Shown here one piece after another: positions 22,559-34,734 of a DNA stretch of 64,000 nt; within the stretch, counting starts at the first letter, position 1, and each line of letters starts with the position of its first letter. A program made the translations under genes and the position numbers. The DNA is from Nageia nagi (lineage: Eukaryota > Pinophyta). The stretch spans positions 19,778,001 to 19,842,000 of the forward strand of contig JBITNC010000002.1 in NCBI GenBank assembly GCA_050084985.1, in the 5' to 3' direction. The notes beneath the pieces are model-generated. The model was given only the letters and a program-made list of their open reading frames with translations. It was not told where the DNA came from and did no database searches.

Positions 22559-24047
22559 TCATCCATAAATCATAGGTATGATATATAAAGCTAAACACTC
22601 ATCAAGAAACTCTTTATTAAGCTTTATAGATTTGTAGAAAGACATAGCATCACATTCCTTAATTTCTCTAAGCTTTTCAAAGAACACAATAGCAAACATA
22701 TTTGTAGGGAATACCTCCTTTTTAAACAAAGCATATAAGATCTCCATATGTTTTTCAGATTTGGATATAATATCACATAAGCTAATCTTTATAAGAGTGG
22801 TTTTTAATTGCTCAATCATACTGTATTTCTTTGGATCAGGTGGGATACTTACTTGTAATGCAGTAATCAAATTGGGAGCATGCCTTGGATGCCCTCTTCT
22901 TAACCTAACATAAACTTTTTTTTCTACTAAAACTATATTTATTGTATTTCTTTGATTTTCATTTGATTTGGTCAATTTAATACTTTGCTTGAGTAATAAG
23001 ATCCAATATATTTGCCTCTAATACCTTGCAAAAATTCATAGCATGACCCTTCCTTTGATGGAATGTGCAATAAGCATCTAATTTCCCCATGGGAACATTA
23101 TCTTCTTGGGTTTATTTTTCCATTGGTTGCAATAATCCCTTTTCATTAGATCCCTCATAATAAACCTTGGTTTCATTGGAAAAGTATACCTTATATCTTT
23201 TGTAGTCGTAGATCTTTACAACTTTAGTGGAGAAGTAGGTCTACCTTCCATATGGACTATTTTTTCTTATTTTTTAGCATATCTCTTTATATTCTCCTTA
23301 TGGAAAGGATTAGTTGCATACTTGAGCTCCCCTAACTCAAGTAAAACTTTTTTTTTGCAATAACTCTTATATCAATACTCCAAATCCCACATTCTTGTTA
23401 CTAGGAGCATGTAAATTGATAATTGGCAAGAAAGAATCTCTAAATATAGCACAAATTTCACTTTCATCCAATTTTCTTTGAATAGATTGCCATAAATTTT
23501 TGAATTATGGAATGTACTTTTCTAGGGTTTCATTACCCCCTTGCCTCATTTTGCATAACTTTGTCATGGTACTTTGCTCTTTGATAATGTGTTTGTATTA
23601 TACCATGAATAACTTGACCAATGACTTGAAAGAATCAATTGAACCACTAGGAAAATTATAGAACCATTGACTAGCATCACCTTTCAGACTCCTTGGGAAG
23701 AATTTTGCCATCAACTTCTCCTCAAACCCTAATTTCAACAAGCACTCCTCCTAAAAGCTAATAAGATGCTATTTTGGGTCTTGTTTACCATTAAAGATCT
23801 CGAACTTGGAGGCCTTATCCTCATGTGGTAAGGTACAATTATAGATCTCCTCAAACAAGGGTGACATGAATACACAATCATAGTCCTCTTCATTTTGTTG
23901 TGATCTCTTTCTATTCTCAAGATTGGTAAGTCATGCAGCTATAACAGGATCTAGCACCATTGATGAGCTACTTATGGTAGTAAATGTATCAACTTTCTTT
24001 TCCATTCTTTTTATTCTACTAAGAATTTTCTTCATAAATTGCTCCAT
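22559..24047 (-). pseudogene. Tat gypsy gag (decayed)
   Basis: The start chosen is the minus-strand ATG at 24047, MEQFMKKILSRIKRMEKK. Core motifs follow through stops: FEIFNGKQDP with HLISF (about 23800), FPRSLKGDASQWFYNFP (about 23690), a conserved gag helix block, and a knuckle-like segment YCTFHQRKGHAMNFC near 23060. The last open part is 22975-22559. Several stops are TAG at positions where glutamine fits (for example before HLISF). Gag forms the particle that packages the element's RNA. Confidence 0.75.
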
Positions 24048-24117
24048 TTTTATAATGCTAATAGTATAGATCCATTACAAAATTTTCACAAGATCTAATT
24101 GAGAGGGTAAGATAAAT

Positions 24118-24749
24118 TGAACATACGGGTCTACATTTGATAAATCAATGCACTATTTGTCTATAATATTTAAGTGAAGCATATATCATAAATATGGCTT
24201 CAAAAAAATAATTCTAAATAATGTACCTTCATTGTAATCGTATAAACATGAAATAATAAAAACCATTCATCAAACATCACATGGCATTCATAAATATGCA
24301 CACTACCAATTGCTTAAAGATACCACACCACTAGCAATGTGGAATAGGTAGATCGATAAATGGAATAAAAAAATATGCAAAAGCGAGTTCAAGGGTTTAA
24401 CAGATCTATGCAGAGGTGGTGTTACAAAACACTATTGTTGGTAGGATAGAGCAATCTTGCATTTGTTGAAGTCTCTCTTGGTATTTTTGATTCCTTCACA
24501 TGATGTATCTTATGTTTCCTTTGATGTGTCTTTATAGCAATGTCTTGATTTTCTTTGATTCTTGATATCATTGCACATTATATGATTTGAGGTGTTTTTC
24601 TTGATATTTGATACCTTTTACATTGTACAATGGTCCATTACATTTATTACATTTCCTTGGGTATATTTTAACCTTTTTATAAAAAATATCATTGATGCTA
24701 TAAAATGAATTATTTAATTAATAATAATTAATTTTTTAGGCATCTATAG
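24118..24749 (-). repeat. 5' LTR of the Tat gypsy element
   Basis: About 630 bp, about 83 percent identical to 16242-16875 by eye. The outer end has decayed (GCATCTATAG instead of GCATCTACA) and the inner boundary is uncertain by about 20 bp. No standard primer-binding site is visible next to it. Confidence 0.75.
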
Positions 24750-25133
24750 CTTGATAGGTATCTCTCCCATGATAATGAGCTTCAATCTTATAACAATGGC
24801 TGCAAATTTTTTATTAAACTCTAACAATAAACAAAAAACTCTATGTAGAGTTATTTTGAAAAATATTTCTTCCTTTAAAAAAAACATTTACTAAAGTTTA
24901 CTAAAAAAAAGTCATTCTTATCATTAAAAATAATTATTTGCTACAAACTATCCAAATAATTTTATGTATGATATTTTTCACAAAAAGATATATAGCCAAT
25001 AGATATTTCAAAAGCCTATTATTTAATAGAATAGCTTTGTGAGCTTTTCTTTTATGTCTTTTAACATAAGTTTTTATTATAAATAGTTAGGACTTATGAC
25101 TATGATAAGATAAAGTTGGAAGATAATAAAATA

Positions 25134-25135
<2 letters not shown>

Positions 25136-25176
<41 letters not shown>
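25136..25176. repeat. Poly-T tract of 41 bases
   Basis: Uninterrupted T run. Its length is likely to vary between reads and individuals. Confidence 0.95.
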
Positions 25177-25180
<4 letters not shown>

Positions 25181-25301
25181 AAATATCTTCTCTTAGAATA
25201 CTTTATGAAAGTAATTTTTCATTCTAGAAGTTTGATTATTTTTATGTAACCTAGAATTCTAAGATTTATTTAAAATCTTATAGGTTCCATTTGACCAATT
25301 A

Positions 25302-25463
25302 ATAATGTGAATATTTTAATGTTACATTATTAAATATTTTAGTAATGTTATATTACTAACTTTATGTTTTAAATAACATATATATATGTTATTTAAAACA
25401 TAAAGTTAGTAATATAACATTACTAAAATATTTAATAATGTAACATTAAAATATTCACATTAT
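25302..25463. repeat. 162-bp perfect palindrome (81-bp arms, no spacer)
   Basis: The left arm starts ATAATGTGAATATTTTAATG and the right arm ends with its exact reverse complement, with the centre at TA|TA (25382/25383). I checked both arms base by base and found no mismatch. It could be a foldback element of the MITE type or an inverted duplication. No family of terminal inverted repeats is recognised. Confidence 0.93.
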
Positions 25464-25561
25464 ATTTCAAAAATGAGATTTAATATTTCTACATTTAAAG
25501 TAGAAATCTCTCCAAAAAAATGAATTTTGGATTCATATATTTGCATTTGAAAGTATGTATG

Positions 25562-25584
25562 TATATATATATATATATATATAT
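25562..25584. repeat. TA microsatellite
   Basis: About 11 TA units. Confidence 0.9.
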
Positions 25585-26040
25585 GATTTTGATTAGTGTA
25601 ATTTTGGGTACCCACTTTTAAACTCAATAAAATATTGACTAAATTATGAAACCTAGAATTCAACGTATATACTAAATATATGATAAAGTTTTGTTATATT
25701 CAAAAAATTTAATAGGGGTTTTTTAGATACCCTTTATTAATATCTAACTAGTATTTTTTGAATCATCAAAAATGGAGCTAAGATGATAAAGTTATGGTTA
25801 TTTAAAGTTTTTTTGTGGGACCCATTTTTACCATGTCATTTTGTCTTGGTCAAATAAGGAGGTGATCCATCAATTAAGATAAGAGCCCTTGGGTAAGCCA
25901 TATGTAGTTATGTTTAGGGTTTATGTAGTGCAATGTAGTGTTATGCAGAGTAAAAATAGATGATGTAATCATATAACACTTTATGTGGGCTTTATAATCA
26001 TTATGCAATGGATTGAACCTTATGTAATAAAACCTATATA

Positions 26041-26300
26041 GTCAAATGGACCCTTGTGCTATCAAAATACCCCTTGGTTAGTGCAACTAATCCTTATGTG
26101 ATCAAAAGGACCCTTGTGTGATCAAAATGATCCTTGTGTAGTGAAATCAATCCTTTTGTGGTCAAAAGGACCCTTGTGTGGTGAAACTAGTCCTTATGCA
26201 ATGAAACTAACTCTTGTGTGATCAAAAGGAATCTTGTACAATGAAATCAATCCTTGTGCAATGAAACTAATCCTTATGTGATCAGATGATGGTTTATGTA
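26041..26300. repeat. 20-bp degenerate tandem array
   Basis: Units of the form TTGTGTGATCAAAAGGACCC and TTATGCAATGAAACTAATCC follow each other with a 20-bp period for about 12 copies. Looser versions (CTTATGCGATAG-like words) continue to about 26640. Confidence 0.8.
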
Positions 26301-29300
26301 GCAAGATCATTCTTATGCAGCCAAGTGAAAAAGTGTTAGGTATAAGCTTATTCGGCCATAACATGCCTTATGCAGCAAGAAAACCCCTTATGTAGTAGAT
26401 CAATTTCTTATGTGGTAGTGTATTTCCTTGTGCGATGAAGAGGGATGTTATGCAATAGACCCTAAAAGGATTTTTTTCCCTTATATGATAGGAATGGACC
26501 TTATGCGATAGGTGACAATGCTATGTAGTAGACATGAAATAAATCCTTACAAGCTTTATGTAGTAAGAATTGATCTTATGCGATAAAAAGGGTTCTTATG
26601 TGATACAAGGGGTTCTTATGCGGTAGAAGACACTTGCTAAAATGGGCCATATTAAATTATTTATATATATAAAATAACTAAAAATCTACTTTTTGATTTA
26701 AAAGATAGTAAAAAGAGAAGGGACTAAATTTGAGATAAAATTTAAAAAAATATTTTGGTTTTAAGATTACACTATTTTGGAGCCTCATTTTGGTCAAAAA
26801 TGATAGTAAATCATTTATTAGAAATTCAAAATAGCTCTAGAAAATATGAAATTTGGTCTATATCTTTCTTACACCTCCCTTCAAGAGAAAATTTAAAAAA
26901 AAAAAATGAGTTCAATTTTTCAATTTTTGGAAAAATGGCCAAAAGTTAATTTTTCTAGATCCTTCATTTTGGGTTAGAAATGTCCAAAATATCATTTTTT
27001 TATGACTCTTTTATAGTTTGTTCCATTTTGATCCTCTCATTGATTGTTGAGATGATCATTTTGATATAAACCATTTACAAACTTTTTTGGAAAAATGGAT
27101 TTCTCATTTTTGCCCAGCTCATACTAAAAATCAATGAAATTTTCAACTTTTCTAGAATTTGTTGAAATTTTTATAGATCGAAATACATTGCAATGGCTAT
27201 CCAAAACTATAATTTATTTCCAATAATTCCTCATAAATATTAAGTTATGATCTTCTACTTTTTCTAAATGTATGAGAAAATATATTTGAAACTAGAACTG
27301 TATATTATTTGATCAATATTATCATCAAAAGTTTGGTTTATATATTTATGATCAAATTTTTTTTGTGGGCGAGGATACTTTGATCAAACTCTTGAATTAT
27401 TGATCTTTAAGTGATCAAATTTTAACTTGATCTAATTCTTTATTTTGCCAAAGCTAGATTATTCAAAGGATATTTGAATAGTGAATATTTATCCTCCCAT
27501 AAGAAGTTTCTTTTAAAAAATAAAAGGATTTGGTTTAAAAAAAGAATTTATTTCTCTTTTGATAAATTTATATTAGAAATAAAAAGCCTAAACACTTGAA
27601 ATTATGAATTCTTACAATCAGAGAGTGTATGAAAAATTTTGTTGCCTTTTCATATGATTAATAAAGATAGTATATTATGGATTTGACTATTGTATAGTAT
27701 AACTCTTGAATCCATATAATTTATTGATAAACCTTTGTATCCTTATTTTGAAATAAATTTATGATCAATTTTTTATAACATATTTTTTACAACCTTTCTG
27801 TATACCATTAAGTAAATTTAACAACTTTATGTCAATTGTTTCTTCTAAGCTAAAGGTATTAAAGTCAATGTCAAATTTTTTTTTTGAATTTGAATCTTTA
27901 TTGGTTGGTATATTCCAATACATCTAAGGAGTAAATCATTGCTTATCATGAATGCCAAGAAGCTTGGACTAAATTCCCCCATGATTTCTTCCTGATCTCC
28001 ATTATTTCACACTGATATTAAATAAGTTTAGCTATGATTAAGTTTTTTTTCCTTGGTATATCAGTAACATTGGTAGAATATAAATTAAGCTACCCTTAAA
28101 TGGAGCTAGCTAACAAATCCATGGTTGAAATCTAATTATATGGTACTATACAAATAGAAGTTTATTGTATCCAAGCTTGATTTCTTAATGCATTCAAGAT
28201 ATCAACAAGCTTTATTTATGATTTGTAATAGTTCTAATATTGTTAATCATTACTCTATACTTCTATTTATTTAGAATGCTTAAGCAAACACATAAAGTGT
28301 TCATATTGGTTATTTTATAAATTTTTGGAAGTAGAAAATTATCCTTAAGGACTTTGCAACTTTTCTATAATATATGATAGCATGGCTTCAGATTAAACCT
28401 GATTCTGATGCAGATGATAAAATTAATTTGAGTTTAAAGACTACTCAGTCACCAACAAGTATGTAAGACTATTTTTGAGAAAAGTAATATAATATTTATA
28501 AAGTCTTCCTTATAATCCTTCAACACCAAAACTAAAGGAATGATATTAGTCATATATTTTACCTTTCATAATGAAAGGTATTGAAAAGTTGATTATGTAA
28601 CCTCTATAAATATTGTTGGAATATGAATTGTTATTTCTTCAAAACAAAATATATATGATATCATCCATTAATTAGATATTTGGTAGTAGTTTACAAAGAA
28701 ATTTTAAGATTTCTTTTTTTTTTCTCATTCAGAATACTTTGAATTTGAAGTTGATCAACATATTCATCTTTAGTTTTGAGAGGATGGTAATCAACTTGGT
28801 TGAGCATATCAACCATGATTCAAGGATGTCAATGAAAAACAAGATTATATTTTAGATTTTTTTTTAAGTTGCTTTATCAACCTTAAACAAAAATTTAAGT
28901 TTCTCAATTCTCAAATGTTAGAATTCAACTCAACAAAGTTTTCAACTCAAAAATAAAATTGAAGTTGATGTATTTAGAGGTATTTATGACACAATCTCTC
29001 TATGGATATTATAAAATATATAATTCTCAATAATGCTATTATTTTTTTAAAAGCTTTGATATATCTTGAAAAAATCAATTCTTTGAAATTGAAAGTGTCA
29101 TTTAACAAGGTTTATTTCTAGTTGCTATATCAAGATATATAATTTCATTGTTATATTGATTACCTTGTGCTATAATTATTGGAACTAGCCACTCCATTAA
29201 TTATAAACCTTTATAATCATTGAAGTTGGATACTTCTTTTATTATAAACTTGGTAATCATTTACATTAAATTATAACTCACATTTATTTATGATAATAAT

Positions 29301-30624
29301 ATGTTTTGTTAATTAAAAATGATTTAGTATTCTTTATTCAACAAGTATATAATCTTTCATTCTTATTGAGAAATTTGGAATGTGTTAAGAAAGTTTTCTA
29401 AAATAGATCCAATAAGAAATTGAATTCTAGTCTTAAGATAAGATTCAACTTTATTTGGGATTCTTTTTGGAAACTAATATTTTTTTAATTTTGGGACCTA
29501 ATCACCTTGATGGCAATGAAGATATTTAGTATTTGCAACATAGATTTGGATTGTTATTATTACAAAGTTGAATAGGAATCAAAGGAAATGCTCTAAACTC
29601 TCTTCTATTTTCTAAATAATGATTCTTATGACTACCTAGTTCTTATATTTTAGAATATTACATAAAAAGAAAGAGAATATACAAGGACTAGAATACAACA
29701 AAGAATTTATATAAGATAAGAATAGTAAATTATCCATTGAGGGGAAGTTCAGTGAATTATTTTTTGAAAAATATATCTATTAAATTTAATGAATTGAAGT
29801 TTCCCTCAAGGGGGAGTGGAGTTAATTATGATGAAAACTTCACTTGATTAAAACATTATGTCTTATTATTTTAAGAAGCCTAAATTTTATTTATTGAATA
29901 GTTTTTAAATTCTTATTGAGTTATGGTGCATATAAACTATAAAAGTTTTTTACTTGCATAGAATTTATCAATTTGTTCATTTGCATTATAAATTCCCTTG
30001 AATATTGATACATATGAATTATGTATGAGTTTCTATTGCTCATATGGAATTTGCTAAATTGAACTTAAAAGAATTTATAGGGGTAACTTCTAATATTGAA
30101 CACGTTATTATTCAATTATACACATATTTATTATTACTTATGCAATATGGTATACAATACTATTACATTTGGTTATTTATTACTGATTTTTATGTCATGG
30201 ATTTGTAATAACTATTTTTGTTTTACAAAATTGTATGTAACAATTAAGCTTACACATATATTGTTACTTGCACTAACAATAACTCTTCACAATTATAGAA
30301 TTTTTTTGTTTATTGCTTACTATAGATCTGTAAGCTCACATTGGAAGCTATTGGAGTTGCATTTTTGGAAACCATTGATGTTGTATTTGAAGTTGCATTT
30401 GGTAGCCTTTATGGTGCAATTGGAAACTATTATAAAAATCAATAGTCTCTTTACAACTATGTCCTCCATGAAGAATTGCATGTGATGCAATGTATTTGTA
30501 TGTGACCATTACTCTCATTGTAAAAGTGAAAATTTTGTATTTTGATTCTCAGCTCTAGTTAAAATAAGAGAATTCAAATTGTAACAATTATTTCCAATAT
30601 TCCCAAGTATAGATTAAAGGCGAG

Positions 30625-31289
30625 TGTTAGAATGTGTAATGTAGACTTGGTAATATTTAGATCTTATGTATTATTTAAATACAAAGAACAAATTATAATG
30701 TTGTAGTTACCAAAGTTAAAGGAAATATTAAAATTCATTTTTCCATAAATTGGAAAGTATACTCTATGGATAAAAGGAGTAACTAACTATTATCCTCTAG
30801 CTACCTATAGCCTCAAAGTTTATATAATATAGCCATGGGTTGGGAAATGTAATTGTATAATTTAGTTGCAAAATTTTTTTGTAGAGGAAATAGAGAAGTG
30901 TCTGTAGGAATAGAGTTACTTATGGAGATCTTGGACAAATGTTGGTAGATCATTCTCATAGATAGTTAGTCTATATTTGTGAGCATTGTGTAATTAGTGA
31001 AGAATTTTGTATGAATAGTAAGCAATTGTTGTTACACCATATTGAGCACATGATATTGATGTAAAGAGACATATTGCAGTTGTATTTTCACTAGAGAGTA
31101 ATGGATTCATGGAGGACTTATAGTGGATGTACTCTCAAGTTGAGAGGAACCACTTCATATGTTGTTAAATTTGTGTGATTGGTGTCTCTATATCTAGTAT
31201 AGTAGAATAGTTTTTCTAGGAAAAATAAATTTTGGGTTTATTGTATACTACAGTAGTATTCTTGTTTATCTTATTTCAAAGATCTAATA
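30625..31289 (+). repeat. 3' LTR of Copia-1
   Basis: 665 bp, TGTTAGAATG... to ...GATCTAATA (decayed CA end). Direct repeat of 15028-15682. Confidence 0.88.
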
Positions 31290-31689
31290 GATGAGTAATA
31301 ACCATTGAAATATGGTATGTTAAACTACAACCTAAGATCATAAAGAGGTGGTTTTAAACCACCACATTATAGTTTGAGAGGGTGGTTTTAAATCACCTCT
31401 TAATAATTACATTTTGGAAAAAAAAAAAAACTACCACATCCTTAGTTACCTGAGGTACTCAAGCTCGATCATAATGAGCACAATTATAATGTTGTCCATA
31501 AGCTCCCAAAGAATGGCACAATTGAAAATAAATTTAACTATGAACATAATTAGAAAAATTATGTGTGCACCATATCATTATCAAGAAATTACACATCATT
31601 TTGAAGGTATAAAATTTTCAATAAAGATATCAAACATGATTATGTTCAATAAACATAAACAATGTACACTAAATTTACCTCAATTATAA

Positions 31690-32690
31690 TTACCTTGATA
31701 AAATCATATATATATTATATGAAATAAAATAATGTAAGTGTACCATATGATATGAAATATACACCAATATATGATATGAAATTATCTAAACACACCATCA
31801 TATGGTATGCACTAAGGAAATTATACCATATGATATGAAATATACACCAATATACGATATGAAATAATGTAATTACACCACCATGTGGTCTAAAATGAGG
31901 AAACTATACCATATGATATGAAATGATCTAGATACATCATATGAGATGAAAATGATGTAACTGTATATGATATGAAATGTGGAATATGCATGATGCAAAT
32001 ATAGTTTCATGGGTACAACAAGGATGCCAACTTACCACTTTTAGATTGGTTATTCACCTTTAGTCTAAGTACACCATATGGTTTGAAATGATGCAACTGT
32101 ATCATATGATATGAAATGATCCAAATGCACCATTTTATATGAAATGATCTAAGTACACCATATAATCTAAAATAATGTAATTGTACCATATAATATGAAA
32201 TATACACTAACATATGATATGAAATTATATAAGTACACCACCACATAGTCTAAAATGAGGAAATTGTACCATATAATATGAAATAATTAAAATACACCAT
32301 TTGATATGAAAATGATGTAATTACAATATGATATACACTATGGAAGATGCATGATTCATATCCATAGTTTCATAGGTACAACAAGGATTCCAACTTACCA
32401 TTTTTGGGCTGGTTATTTGCCTTTAGTATAAGTAGACCATATGGTCTGAAATGATGCAAATATACCATGTGATATGAAATTATCCAAGTGCATCATATGA
32501 TATTAATGATCTAAGTACACTATATGGTCTAAAATAATACAATTATACCATATAAATGATCTAAATACACCATATAAAAATACAATGTGGAAGATAGATT
32601 GTAATGTGTAAGATGCATTATGCAAATACAATTTTATGGGTACAACAAGGATGCTAAGTTACCACCTTTTGATTGGTTTTTGATACTTCA
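31690..32690. repeat. Degenerate higher-order tandem repeat inside the CACTA element
   Basis: Short words CACCATATGATATGAAATGA recur with drift, organised into larger units each ending in GGTACAACAAGGATGCCAA (32011, 32374, 32638; spacing 363 and 264 bp). The open stretch 32007-32246 (minus) is a product of the repeat. Confidence 0.75.
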
Positions 32691-33319
32691 AATTTTTTAG
32701 GGTTTAATAGTTGCTTTCCTCCTCTAAACTAATTTTTGGATCATATTGTATTTAAATCATTTCATATCACAAATCATAATTAAAATATAAGACTAATAAG
32801 ATTAAAATATGATCTATAATTGTACTCAAATGATTTAAATATGCTCTATAGTTTCAATTATGCTCAAAACTTTTACTACAACATGCCATATTTTAATAAA
32901 ATAATATCTTTTGCATGTCAGGAAATGAAAGTACCTATCCCTTATGTTAATGTTATCATCTCATCATTACTAAATCATGTTTCAAAAATAACATACCCAT
33001 TAAGGATGACCTTCAACTATACTTTATAATGATATGCATTCAAATATACATAATGTAACATATCATTAGGGTTGTCACTGAACAATATACCTTTATCCAC
33101 TATGACATGATCTTTTTTCATGAGATAGCATTTTCTTCTCTATGTTCTAGAAGTTCATATCTTTTTCTATTCCTAAATTGAAAATTAATAACCCAAATAA
33201 ATTCATTACATATTATATAATATAAAATTATGCCATCATTTTAGATTTAAAATAATAGTCATATCATATTTGATGAGTCTGGGTTAGCACTTATTGAGTT
33301 GTTGATTATTCTTTGATTT
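32691..33319. other. AT-rich CACTA interior
   Basis: No gene or repeat recognised. Confidence 0.4.
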
Positions 33320-33700
33320 GTTATGGTATCTCACCTTGAATTTTTCTATGGATGCAAGGGATCACTACAACTTTAGGGATACAATATGTAACCATTTTAA
33401 ATATGAAGTTATGAAAAAAATTGGTATACCTCTAGTTGTGAAATTCAAAGTCTCGCATCTTGTATCCTTTTTCTCATATTCTTCCCAAATTATTTCAATC
33501 TTTATCTAAATCTCATATTCAAATATTTTCTTTATGTGTTCCAATTTGTTATGCATTTGGTACATGTTTAGCTTACAACCATCCCTAGCAATCATAGCAG
33601 TTAGCAATACATCTTTGTTTATGCCTCGAACCCAACTTGCTCTTTCTCTTCCTAAAACCTTGGTAAGGACATCATTTGTAATATATTTATATATAGAGAT
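33320..33700 (-). pseudogene. CACTA transposase-like fragment
   Basis: The minus strand from 33673 reads DVLTKVLGRERASWVRGI. This resembles the D-x-(L/F)-T-x-VLG-x-E-R-x-G-x-VRG(L/M)G block of plant En/Spm (CACTA) transposon proteins. The region continues with a charged helix-rich stretch and stops, then decays. Its place inside an element with CACTAG ends supports the assignment. Only one block is recognisable, so which of the two usual CACTA genes it came from is uncertain. Confidence 0.45.
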
Positions 33701-34734
33701 TGATCCATATGTAGTTTATGTTTGATCATTTTGAGAATATCACATTCATATCTGATTAGGAACATGTTAAAAAAATTGATATAATAATGGTTTGAAGTTA
33801 CTATTTCCAAGGGAATGTCACTTACAATTTTTAAAGTAACTTCTAGTGACAAAATACCCATGCTTTTTTTATGAACTGACAACTACACAAACACTATTGG
33901 TAGTGAAATTTCAACATTTGGTTGGTTCTACTTCTACAATATATATATTTGGAGAGATTTGAGGATAATTCATACAATAAAATAATATAGCTATATTTAT
34001 CACATATAATATATGAGTCTGATTAAATACCATTTCATACTCCAATTGAGCATATATTTTTTAATCAATAATGTGCATGATATATTGATAAGATTTATTT
34101 TGTTTGTTCCTTTTCCTAGTCATCTACAATGCAATAAAGAAAATAATACATATATAAGTGATTTTGAGTTTCCTGATAGGCATATAGATATATATAAAAA
34201 TTATAGAAGAATACATAATACTTGGTAACTCTTTGATAAGTTCCATGATGCAAAACATAGTTTCATTATCTGTAATGATTTCATGATACATACAAAATAC
34301 ATTTTCTAAAATAATGTAGAAAAATACAAGGCACAAACATATATGCATAATGCAAAAGGAGAATATAAGGTTACAAACTAAGGAAGAATACCTACTTGAA
34401 TCTCATCTTGTCTCCTCTCATCTCACCTCATCTTGTCTCCTTTCATCTCCCCTTGTAAAATGCCTATTTCTCTCTTCTAAACCCTTAATCGATAAACTCA
34501 AAAAATTCAAAATATCAAAAATATTCCCAAGTGTCAGCCTAAGCTCCATTTGCATGACTTTTTATTTTTATTTTTATTAAAGGGCATTTTTAAGCTACCT
34601 CCTTATGATTTTGAAAGGCGAGTTGAAATTGCCCCATGAAAACCACCACTTAAATCTAAAAAAGGGGTGGTTTCAAATTGCATCCCCAAAATCACCTTAA
34701 ATTGCCCACCCTAAAGCCCATTTTTGATCTAGTG
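33701..34734. other. Right subterminal part of the CACTA element
   Basis: AT-rich to about 34370, then a CT-rich patch (CATCTCATCTTGTCTCC-like, 34400-34460), then GTGGTTTC/AAACCACC repeats leading to the inverted terminus CTAGTG at 34729-34734. Confidence 0.6.

Larger units (their letters stand above)
16242..24749 (-). mobile_element. Tat-lineage Ty3/gypsy retrotransposon nested in Copia-1
   Basis: About 8.5 kb on the minus strand. It has LTRs at each end and, in order, gag, protease, RT-RNase H, a second (archaeal-type) RNase H and integrase, then a polypurine tract and the 3' LTR. The extra RNase H between the RT-RNase H and integrase is the hallmark of the Tat (Ogre/Retand) branch. All domains are broken by stops and frameshifts. 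LTR-LTR identity is low (about 83 percent by eye) and I see no clean target duplication (ATATG left, GCTTG right). Confidence 0.88.
24750..30624 (+). other. Copia-1 internal region, right fragment
   Basis: About 5.9 kb of AT-rich DNA. It contains a 41-T run, a 162-bp perfect palindrome, a TA microsatellite and a 20-bp tandem array, listed separately. No gag, protease, integrase or RT motif was recognised on either strand; short open stretches (25460-25663, 26755-26949, 30096-30485) show no family resemblance. Confidence 0.5.
15028..31289 (+). mobile_element. Copia-1, LTR retrotransposon inside the CACTA element
   Basis: LTRs at 15028-15682 and 30625-31289, about 88 percent identical by eye. 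The duplication is GACGA (15023-15027) versus GATGA (31290-31294), one C-to-T difference. The 5' LTR is followed by TGGTATCAGAG, the initiator-Met primer site usual for plant copia. Removing the nested Tat gypsy element leaves about 6.4 kb of internal DNA in which I recognise no gag or pol, so it was either a large non-autonomous derivative or is decayed beyond recognition. A degenerate purine run (AAAGGCGAG) precedes the 3' LTR. Confidence 0.88.
14909..34734. mobile_element. CACTA (En/Spm-type) DNA transposon, with nested retroelements
   Basis: The left end is CACTAGACTAAAAAAGGC and the right end is GCCCATTTTTGATCTAGTG, inverted CACTAG termini with similar next bases. The 3-bp duplication AAA flanks both sides (14906-14908, 34735-34737). 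Its own DNA is 14909-15027 plus about 31295-34734, roughly 3.6 kb; Copia-1 fills the middle. GGTGGTTTTAAACCACC-like words repeat near both ends (14930-15000, 31350-31400, 34600-34700), as expected of CACTA subterminal repeats. A transposase-like fragment remains on the minus strand at 33320-33700. It is dead as an autonomous element. Confidence 0.85.

Noticed and set aside
18119-24047. Endogenous plant pararetrovirus
   Set aside because: The integrase, LTRs and polypurine tract identify a Ty3/gypsy retrotransposon; no movement protein or coat motif seen.
31414-31689. 91-codon plus-strand open stretch in the CACTA element
   Set aside because: Low-complexity composition and no motif; adjacent to the degenerate repeat array.
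33534-33725. Plus-strand 63-codon open stretch
   Set aside because: The recognisable protein similarity (DVLTKVLG...VRG) is on the opposite strand.
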